Assembly: GCA_900556365.1 (NCBI GenBank)
Contig: USOG01000030.1
Span: 1-11,895, forward strand
Length of the DNA: 11,895 bases
From: an uncultured Collinsella sp.
GTDB lineage: Bacteria; Actinomycetota; Coriobacteriia; Coriobacteriales; Coriobacteriaceae
Direction: 5' to 3'
Position numbers and translations under genes: made by a program. Below the pieces are notes generated by a model that had not been told where the DNA came from, did not search any database, and was given only the letters and a program-made list of their open reading frames with translations. Numbering within the stretch: the stretch's first letter is position 1; every line of letters starts with the position of its first letter. Of the stretch, positions 6,603-11,895 are shown piece by piece.

Positions 6603-7706
6603 TTATTGCATTTGGTACGGCGAAAGCATGGCCCGTTGCGAACAGCTCGCGAACCAAACCGACACGAGCGCGAACATGAAGCCGTTGGCAAAACCGTTGG
6701 CAAACTGCATCGCGCCGCGCTTCCACCACAGCAGGCTGCGATGAAGCACGCCGTCCGAAAGCACCATGAACAGGCCCATGGCAAACGGAATAAAGCACAT
6801 CATGGCAAAGGCCGAGAACACGCCCGAGATGGCCGAGAGTACCAAAAACGGCGCCACGATGCCCATCAGGTAAAAACCGGTACGAGCTTTACCTTCCAAG
6901 CGCTCGGCCTCAACATGGGCGCGGCCGACCAGGTCGCCGCCCGCGGCACCGTTGGTGCCAGCATGCCCCATGCCGCTAATGCGGACCTCGTCGCCATCGT
7001 GCGTGCCGGCAGGAAACTCAATCGTCTGCTCGGAGGTTACGCGAGTACGACCGCTGCCACCGCAATCGGGGCAGGGGTCGGCCACGACTTTACCGGAACC
7101 GCCGCACTCGGGGCAGACCGACTGGAACGTACCCGCACCAAACAGGAAGGACAGGTCGACGTCGATGTGACCGCGGCCGCCACAGCTTGGGCAGGTATGG
7201 GCATGCTCGGAGGAGACAGAACCCGAGCCGCCGCAATGTCCGCATGTATCGAAACGCGTGTAGCGAACGGTCTTGCGGGCACCACCCTTGGCCTCCTTGG
7301 CGTCGAGTTTGATATCGACGACCACGTTGGCGCCGTTCTCGGGATTGTACGCAGCCTGCCCACGACGCTGCTGGCCCCAGGCGCCACCAAAGGGAAAGCC
7401 GCCCTCAAAGGGATTGCCATAGCCTGTGTTGCCGGCGTAGCCGCCACCATAGGGCGAAGCCGTAGGAGCACCGGCGAAGGGATTGCCAGAACGCATGGCG
7501 TCGTAGCGCGCACGTTTTTGCTCATCCGAAAGCACGGCGTAGGCCTCGGAAACCTCTTTAAACTTTTCCTCGGCATCCGGCTCTTTGTTGACGTCCGGAT
7601 GGAGCTTGCGAGCCTTTTGCTGGAAGGCCTTTTGAATATCACGCGAGGTGGCGTCCTTGGAGACACCCAGAATCTCGTAGTAATCTTTTTCGTTCATCGT
7701 CGCCAT
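6603..7706 (-). CDS. DnaJ-like J-domain/zinc-finger protein with a C-terminal membrane region
   Basis: A 367-residue Hsp40-type protein. The J domain spans about 7-72 with His36-Pro37-Asp38; a Gly/Phe-rich linker covers 73-115. Four zinc repeats are intact: CGHCGGSG (155), CPSCGGRG (172), CPECGGSG (198) and CPDCGGSG (212). The first C-terminal domain continues to about 263 ([19 protein letters not shown], then [10 protein letters not shown]). There the family pattern stops: the second C-terminal domain and dimerisation end are missing. Residues 277-296, 298-316 and 335-354 are hydrophobic, separated by a short basic loop (HRSLLWWKR). If the J domain is cytoplasmic, this loop obeys the positive-inside rule. 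The start ATG (7706) has AGGAGG (7716-7721) nine bases upstream. It precedes canonical dnaJ. Likely a membrane-tethered DnaK recruiter; its client is unknown. The other frames over the tail show no lost DnaJ domain, so a frameshift is unlikely. Confidence 0.88.
   Translation of the reverse strand: MATMNEKDYYEILGVSKDATSRDIQKAFQQKARKLHPDVNKEPDAEEKFKEVSEAYAVLSDEQKRARYDAMRSGNPFAGAPTASPYGGGYAGNTGYGNPFEGGFPFGGAWGQQRRGQAAYNPENGANVVVDIKLDAKEAKGGARKTVRYTRFDTCGHCGGSGSVSSEHAHTCPSCGGRGHIDVDLSFLFGAGTFQSVCPECGGSGKVVADPCPDCGGSGRTRVTSEQTIEFPAGTHDGDEVRISGMGHAGTNGAAGGDLVGRAHVEAERLEGKARTGFYLMGIVAPFLVLSAISGVFSAFAMMCFIPFAMGLFMVLSDGVLHRSLLWWKRGAMQFANGFANGFMFALVSVWFASCSQRAMLSPYQMQ
6682..6705 (-). repeat. Two-copy 12-bp tandem repeat inside the third hydrophobic segment
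   Basis: On the plus strand CCGTTGGCAAAA is followed directly by CCGTTGGCAAAC, 11 of 12 bases identical. In the minus-strand protein it encodes the doubled FANG unit in FANGFANGF, at about residues 335-343 of the membrane-type DnaJ. It looks like a small in-frame duplication at the start of the third hydrophobic segment. Confidence 0.7.
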
Positions 7707-7715
7707 GCGCGGCAA

Positions 7716-7721
7716 CCTCCT
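7716..7721 (-). promoter_or_regulatory. Ribosome binding site deciding the start of the membrane-type DnaJ
   Basis: AGGAGG on the minus strand, nine bases before the ATG at 7706. It lies inside the longer open frame that begins with GTG at 7727, which argues that the GTG is not the start and that the protein begins [14 protein letters not shown]. Confidence 0.8.
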
Positions 7722-7748
7722 GCTCACAGCAGCGTATATATTCCGGTA

Positions 7749-7763
7749 ATTCTACCCGAGCGG
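7749..7763 (-). promoter_or_regulatory. Candidate promoter upstream of the membrane-type DnaJ
   Basis: Directly after the hemW stop the minus strand reads CCGCTCGGGTAGAAT, where TAGAAT (7754-7749) resembles a -10 hexamer. Eleven bases, CCGCTCGGGTA, recur exactly before lepA at 11871-11881, also followed by a TAnnnT-type hexamer. No -35 hexamer is evident at 17 bases. A start near 7742 would give a leader of about 36 nt containing the AGGAGG site. This would allow the two DnaJ genes to be expressed apart from lepA-hemW. Confidence 0.35.
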
Positions 7764-7764
7764 C

Positions 7765-8997
7765 CTAAGCTAGATCCCAAAACAGCTCGAACAGAACATT
7801 TCCATCGAGCCAGCCCAAGTGGGTAGGTGCCAGACAAGCTCGAACATGGCCCGCGACGACATCTGCCGAAGTGAAGGGTCCCTCATGGACCCCGAGCGTC
7901 TCGGGCACCCAAGTGGCAAGGCCCAACTCGAGCGCACGATCGCAAGCAGCTGTCAGCTCGCCCGTTGGGATGACGCAAGCCGCACGAACCAACAGGTCGG
8001 ACGCGACGCCGCGCGTCATGCGGCAAGCGAGCATCAGATCTTCAGCCGCAGCCTCACGCTGCGACAGATATTCGGCCTCAAACGCCGTCGCGTCATCGTC
8101 ACGTTGCACCAGACGCACGCGGTACGAATCGCCTCGAGAAGACACGCCGGGGAACAAACCTGCAAGACGGTCGAAATCCTCGGCGTCGAGCATGCCCGCG
8201 GCAGAACGACCCAGGCCCAGGTAGCCCCGTCCGGTCCAGTAGGCAATGTTATGGGCACACTCATGGCCATCGAGCGCGTAGCTCGCCACCTCATACGGGT
8301 GATAGCCAGCGGCACCCAGGAGTTCGCGTGCCACGTCCATACAGGCAGCCTGAAAATCCTCATCGGGCTCGAGCGACTCGTCACAGCATGCCATGCGATA
8401 GAGCGGTGTGCCCTCCTCAAGCGTGAGCGGGTAGACCGACGCATGATGCGGAGCCGCCGCCAGCACGCCATCGAGCGTGCGCTTCCAACTCGCTGCGGTC
8501 TGCCCAGGAAGTCCGCACATAAGGTCGCACGACACATCGAGGCCAGCGTCCTTCACCGTCGCGATAGCCGCAAGTGCCCGATTAGCATCGTGAATGCGGC
8601 CAATAGCAGCCAGTTCGGTATTGTCGAGCGTTTGCACGCCCAGAGAGACGCGTGTGACACCCGCCTCGGCAAGCGCGGTGGCGAGCTCAGCGGTCAGCGA
8701 CTCGGGATTGGCCTCGCAGGTAAACTCAACGGGGGCGCACCACGCACGAATACGCCGCGCCAGCTCCACCAGGCGCTCCCCCGCCAGCGACGGCGTACCG
8801 CCGCCAACATAGACAGTGCGGATCTGGTCAAGGGCCCCAGCTTTGCCAAAAGCATCGAGGCGCGCGAACAACTGCTCAAAATAGACATCGAGCGCAGCGC
8901 TCAGGTCGCACGGAGCAAAACTGCGCGAGTCAAAGTCGCAGTACCGGCACTTTAGAGCGCAAAATGGCACGTGCACGTACAGCGCGGTAACGGCCAC
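7765..8997 (-). CDS. hemW: Radical SAM protein HemW (coproporphyrinogen oxidase-like, haem chaperone)
   Basis: HemW proteins resemble oxygen-independent coproporphyrinogen III oxidase but are thought to bind and deliver haem rather than make it. The 410-residue protein begins MAVTALYVHVPFC and has the radical SAM cysteines C13, C17 and C20 in CALKCRYCDF; CDF after the last cysteine is the HemW form, unlike HemN. GGGTPS is at 65-70, EANPES at 95-100 and SLGVQTLDN at 118-126. The later HN (249-250) and YW (253-254) pair is present, but the usual GAHG-like segment after GLG reads RSAAG, lacking the His. The start is GTG at 8997, two bases after the dusB TAA, with GGAGG (9005-9009) seven bases upstream inside dusB. 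LepA and HemW as near neighbours is a widespread order. Confidence 0.93.
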   Translation of the reverse strand: MAVTALYVHVPFCALKCRYCDFDSRSFAPCDLSAALDVYFEQLFARLDAFGKAGALDQIRTVYVGGGTPSLAGERLVELARRIRAWCAPVEFTCEANPESLTAELATALAEAGVTRVSLGVQTLDNTELAAIGRIHDANRALAAIATVKDAGLDVSCDLMCGLPGQTAASWKRTLDGVLAAAPHHASVYPLTLEEGTPLYRMACCDESLEPDEDFQAACMDVARELLGAAGYHPYEVASYALDGHECAHNIAYWTGRGYLGLGRSAAGMLDAEDFDRLAGLFPGVSSRGDSYRVRLVQRDDDATAFEAEYLSQREAAAEDLMLACRMTRGVASDLLVRAACVIPTGELTAACDRALELGLATWVPETLGVHEGPFTSADVVAGHVRACLAPTHLGWLDGNVLFELFWDLA

Positions 8998-8999
8998 CC

Positions 9000-10043
9000 T
9001 TAAGCCTCCAGCGGATGAGGGGGCACCGATTCGCCGGCGGCAAGGGCAGCCTCGCAGGCCACCACATCGCGCTCGATCTCATCGACCAGCGCCATGAACT
9101 CCTCATACGTGGAGCAGCGCACCACATGGGCACGCCAAGCGGCAGCATGGGGCATGCCTTTTAAGTACCAGCTTGCGTACGTGCGGGCACGCGACATGAG
9201 CGGCAGGAGCTCATGCGTCAGCGTTAGGTGCTCACGCAGGGCGTCTAGGCGCTCGACGGAGCTGCGCGCCGACACCGGTATGCCATCGAACGCAAGGGCG
9301 CGAGCATCACCAAAAACCCAGGGATTACCGTAGATGCCGCGCGCGATAAACACCGCGCTGGCACCCGAATTGCGCAGATGCTCCGCGGCATCCTCGGCAG
9401 TGAACACGTCGCCCGAACCAATCACGGGAATCTCGACAGCGTCGGCAACCTCATCGACGACCGACCAATCGGCCTGGCCCGTATAGAGCTGCATGGCGCA
9501 GCGGCCATGCACCGCCACCGCGGCGGCACCGGCACCTTCAAGCATCTGGGCAAATGTCGCGGCATTACGGTCCTCGGCATAAAAGCCCTTGCGGATCTTT
9601 ACGGTCACGGGCACATGCGCCGCGCCCACCGCCGCCTTGACGATCTTCTCCGCCAGGTCGGGCGTGCGCATGAGCGCCGAGCCCTCGCCCTTGGTGACAA
9701 CCTTGCGGGCAGGACAGGCCATGTTGATATCGATGAGCGACAGGCGATCGCCCACACGCTCCTCGACGGCGGCGACGGCACTCGCAAACTGATCGGGCTT
9801 GGAGCCAAAGAGCTGCACGCAAATCTGCTGTTCCTCGTCGGCCGGCAGCACCAGGCGCCAGGTCTTGTTGCTGGCATAGGCAAGGCCCGCCACGCTCACC
9901 ATCTCGCTGTAGGCAAGGTTGGCACCGCGGCGGCGGCACATGATGCGGTAGGCAGGGTCGGTCACGCCCGCCATGGGAGCCATAAGGAACGGCTGCTCGG
10001 CATAGGCGCCCAGCAGCCGCTTGCTGTATTCGGAAAGCGCCAT
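9000..10043 (-). CDS. dusB: tRNA-dihydrouridine synthase (DusB type)
   Basis: Dus enzymes are FMN-dependent flavoproteins that reduce uridine to dihydrouridine in the tRNA D-loop using NADPH. The 347-residue protein folds as a TIM barrel plus a helical tail: MAPMAGVTD at 21-29 for FMN binding, IDINMACPARKVV with catalytic Cys110, GSALM at 121-125, VKIRKG with Lys149, VAVHGR with His179, VIGSGDV at 207-213, and ARGIYGNPW at 234-242 for phosphate binding. This pattern fits the bacterial DusB/NifR3 group; the exact target uridine cannot be read from sequence. The ATG at 10043 is four bases after the lepA TAG, with only a weak AGG close upstream, so translation probably depends on ribosomes leaving lepA. 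The 3' end carries the hemW ribosome binding site. Confidence 0.94.
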   Translation of the reverse strand: MALSEYSKRLLGAYAEQPFLMAPMAGVTDPAYRIMCRRRGANLAYSEMVSVAGLAYASNKTWRLVLPADEEQQICVQLFGSKPDQFASAVAAVEERVGDRLSLIDINMACPARKVVTKGEGSALMRTPDLAEKIVKAAVGAAHVPVTVKIRKGFYAEDRNAATFAQMLEGAGAAAVAVHGRCAMQLYTGQADWSVVDEVADAVEIPVIGSGDVFTAEDAAEHLRNSGASAVFIARGIYGNPWVFGDARALAFDGIPVSARSSVERLDALREHLTLTHELLPLMSRARTYASWYLKGMPHAAAWRAHVVRCSTYEEFMALVDEIERDVVACEAALAAGESVPPHPLEA

Positions 10044-10047
10044 AGAC

Positions 10048-11859
10048 CTACTCGTCCACCTTGAGGATCGCCATAAAGGCCTCCTGCGGAACCTCGACCG
10101 AGCCGATGGCCTTCATGCGCTTCTTGCCCTCTTTCTGCTTCTCGAGCAGTTTGCGCTTACGCGAAATATCGCCGCCATAGCACTTAGCAAGAACGTCCTT
10201 GCGGCGCGCCTTGACGGTCGAGCGGGCAATGATCTTGTTGCCAATGGCACCCTGAATAGGCACCTCGAACAGCTGACGCGGAATAATTTCCTTGAGCTTG
10301 TCGCACAGGCCGCGGGCCAGGCCATAAGCCTTATCCTTGTGCACGATAAACGAAAGCGCGTCCACCTCATCGCCCGAAAGCAGGATATCGAGCTTGACGA
10401 GCTCGGAGGGACGGTACTCGTTGAACTCGTAGTCGAGCGAGGCATAGCCCTTGGTACGGCTCTTGAGCTGGTCAAAGAAGTCCAGGATGAGCTCGGCGAG
10501 CGGCATATCAAAGCGCATCTCGACCGATTTGCTCGTGAGATGGATCATGTCGGTCGTAATGCCGCGGTGCTCGATAGCGAGCTGCATGACGGCGCCCGTA
10601 TACTCGGGCGGGCAGATAATCTTGGCCTTGAGGTAGGGCTCCTCGATGCGCTCGATGCGCGTAGCCTCGGGCAGATCCTGCGGGCTACGAACATCAATCA
10701 TCTCGCCGTCGGTCTTGTACACGTGATAGTCGACCGAGGGGCTCGTGGCAATGAGGTCCAGATTGAACTCGCGCTCCAGGCGCTCCTTGACGACCTCCAT
10801 ATGCAGCAGGCCCAAGAAGCCCACGCGGAAGCCAAAGCCGAGCGCCACCGAGGTCTCGGGTTCCCACACCAACGACGGGTCGTTGACGTGCAGCTTATCG
10901 AGTGCGTCACGCAGGTTCTCGTAGTCCTTGTTATCGATCGGGAACAGGCCCGTATAGACCATGGGCTTGGCCTCGCGGTAACCAGGAAGCGGCTCGGGGC
11001 AGGGGTTCGACGCCCAGGTAAGGGTGTCGCCCACGCGAACGGCCTCGGGGTCCTTCAGGCCCGTGACCACGTAGCCCACCTCGCCAACCGTCAGCGCGTC
11101 AACCGGGGTCTCGGCAGGACGCTTGACACCCACGCCGTCGACCAAAAAGTCGCCCTCTGCCTGCATCATGCGCAGGGTATCGCCCTTTTTGATGGAGCCG
11201 TCAAAGACGCGCACCGTGGCCACCACGCCGCGATACTCGTCAAAGTACGAATCCAGAATGAGCGCTTTGAGCGGAGCATTTGCATCGCCCTTAGGCGGAG
11301 AGATCAAAAAGACGATGGACTCTAGCAGATCGTGAATACCCTCGCCGGTCTTGCCCGACACGCACACGGCATCATCGGCGGGAATCGCCAGGTCATCCTC
11401 GATCTCGGTCTTGACCTCGTCGGGATGGGCCGAGGGCAGGTCGATCTTGTTGATGGCCGGCACAATGTCCAGATTGGCGTTCATAGCGAGCGTCGCGTTG
11501 GAGACGGTCTGCGCCTCGACGCCCTGCGTGGCGTCGACAACGAGCACCGCGCCCTCACAGGCTGCCAGCGAGCGCGAGACCTCGTAGGTAAAGTCAACGT
11601 GGCCCGGCGTATCGATCAGGTTGAACTGATACGTCTCGCCATCGTCGGCGTCATAGGAAACGCGGACGGCATTGGACTTGATCGTAATGCCGCGCTCGCG
11701 CTCGATATCCATGGTGTCGAGCAGCTGCGACTCCATGTCGCGCTCGTCGACGGTATGGGTGAGCTCGAGAATGCGGTCACTGATCGTGGACTTGCCATGG
11801 TCGATGTGCGCAACGATTGAGAAGTTGCGGATGTGGGAAATGTCAATTGAAGTATTCAT
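10048..11859 (-). CDS. lepA: Elongation factor 4 (LepA) GTPase
   Basis: LepA is a ribosome-bound translational GTPase related to EF-G; it has been linked to back-translocation under stress and to 30S biogenesis. With the ATG at 11859 it has 603 residues, the family norm. G motifs are all present: AHIDHGKST at 17-25, RGIT at 56-59, DTPGH at 83-87, NKID at 137-140 and SGK at 168-170. The characteristic C-terminal domain ends with [34 protein letters not shown]. The frame opens nine codons earlier with a TTG at 11886, but the family alignment starts at [22 protein letters not shown]. No convincing Shine-Dalgarno sequence precedes the ATG; instead TAAGAT lies exactly seven bases upstream, so a leaderless transcript is possible. 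It is the first gene of the visible operon. Confidence 0.97.
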   Translation of the reverse strand: MNTSIDISHIRNFSIVAHIDHGKSTISDRILELTHTVDERDMESQLLDTMDIERERGITIKSNAVRVSYDADDGETYQFNLIDTPGHVDFTYEVSRSLAACEGAVLVVDATQGVEAQTVSNATLAMNANLDIVPAINKIDLPSAHPDEVKTEIEDDLAIPADDAVCVSGKTGEGIHDLLESIVFLISPPKGDANAPLKALILDSYFDEYRGVVATVRVFDGSIKKGDTLRMMQAEGDFLVDGVGVKRPAETPVDALTVGEVGYVVTGLKDPEAVRVGDTLTWASNPCPEPLPGYREAKPMVYTGLFPIDNKDYENLRDALDKLHVNDPSLVWEPETSVALGFGFRVGFLGLLHMEVVKERLEREFNLDLIATSPSVDYHVYKTDGEMIDVRSPQDLPEATRIERIEEPYLKAKIICPPEYTGAVMQLAIEHRGITTDMIHLTSKSVEMRFDMPLAELILDFFDQLKSRTKGYASLDYEFNEYRPSELVKLDILLSGDEVDALSFIVHKDKAYGLARGLCDKLKEIIPRQLFEVPIQGAIGNKIIARSTVKARRKDVLAKCYGGDISRKRKLLEKQKEGKKRMKAIGSVEVPQEAFMAILKVDE

Positions 11860-11866
11860 GCGGACT

Positions 11867-11881
11867 ATCTTACCCGAGCGG
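11867..11881 (-). promoter_or_regulatory. Candidate promoter directly upstream of lepA
   Basis: The minus strand reads CCGCTCGGGTAAGAT, in which TAAGAT (11872-11867) fits the TAnnnT -10 form. Seven bases separate it from the lepA ATG, so transcription could begin at or very near the start codon. The first eleven bases match the sequence before the membrane-type DnaJ (7753-7763). The window ends 14 bases further upstream, so a -35 element can hardly be judged; CTCCAT lies at the expected distance and is a poor match. Confidence 0.35.
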
Positions 11882-11895
11882 TACAAAAAATGGAG

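Noticed and set aside
6603..6917. The membrane tail of the DnaJ paralogue as a frameshift or assembly artefact.
   Set aside because: The tail is a continuous open frame with a sensible charge distribution, and neither other minus-strand frame over it contains remnants of a DnaJ second C-terminal domain such as an AALGxxIEV segment.
7707..7764. A heat-shock operator (CIRCE or HAIR) upstream of the DnaJ genes.
   Set aside because: Neither TTAGCACTC-N9-GAGTGCTAA nor CTTGAGT-N7-ACTCAAG, nor a close form, is present here or in the gap at 6522-6602. The short GGTA/TACC arms around GAAT are too weak to name.
6555..7826. A 423-codon plus-strand open frame opposite the membrane-type DnaJ.
   Set aside because: Antisense shadow; the opposite frame has a J domain, zinc repeats and a ribosome binding site.
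10021..11325. A 434-codon plus-strand open frame opposite lepA.
   Set aside because: It lies wholly antisense to lepA, apart from a few bases at the dusB start, and shows only the biased composition expected from reading LepA codons backwards.

Overview
The window reads as one chromosomal housekeeping block from a fairly GC-rich actinobacterium. The gene set and order, the mix of ATG, GTG and TTG starts, and the presence of MtaB, DgkA and YbeY between DnaJ and Era suggest a gut-type Coriobacteriia, possibly Collinsella or a relative. That placement is by recognition only, not by search. No phage, transposase, CRISPR array, tRNA or rRNA gene was seen.

Every supported gene lies on the minus strand, so transcription runs from high to low coordinates. 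In that order they are: lepA (11859-10048), dusB, hemW, an unusual membrane-anchored DnaJ paralogue (7706-6603), dnaJ (6521-5373), mtaB, phoH, ybeY, dgkA, era, recO (ends 366), and the start of rpsO, which is cut by the window edge (227-1). From lepA to recO the genes overlap or lie within about 15 nt of each other, except for gaps of 58 nt before the DnaJ paralogue and 81 nt before dnaJ. This looks like one long operon with possible internal promoters at those two gaps. The 138-nt gap before rpsO holds an extended -10 promoter and a GC-rich palindrome, so rpsO probably also has its own transcript. No stretch above 300 bases lacks a gene.

Most products act on ribosomes or RNA. LepA is a ribosomal GTPase. 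DusB and MtaB modify tRNA. YbeY and Era act in 16S rRNA maturation and 30S assembly. PhoH is an ATPase often linked to RNA, and S15 is an early 30S assembly protein. DnaJ and its paralogue are Hsp70 co-chaperones, HemW belongs to haem handling, DgkA phosphorylates a membrane lipid alcohol, and RecO works in recombinational repair.

The most unusual item is the first of the two adjacent DnaJ proteins. It keeps the J domain, the Gly/Phe region and all four zinc-binding repeats. After the first C-terminal domain, the usual second substrate-binding domain and dimerisation region are replaced by about 100 residues containing three hydrophobic segments. Era also stands out, with a roughly 60-residue, purely acidic N-terminal extension and a TKAD G4 motif. 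Everything else is close to the expected form of its family.
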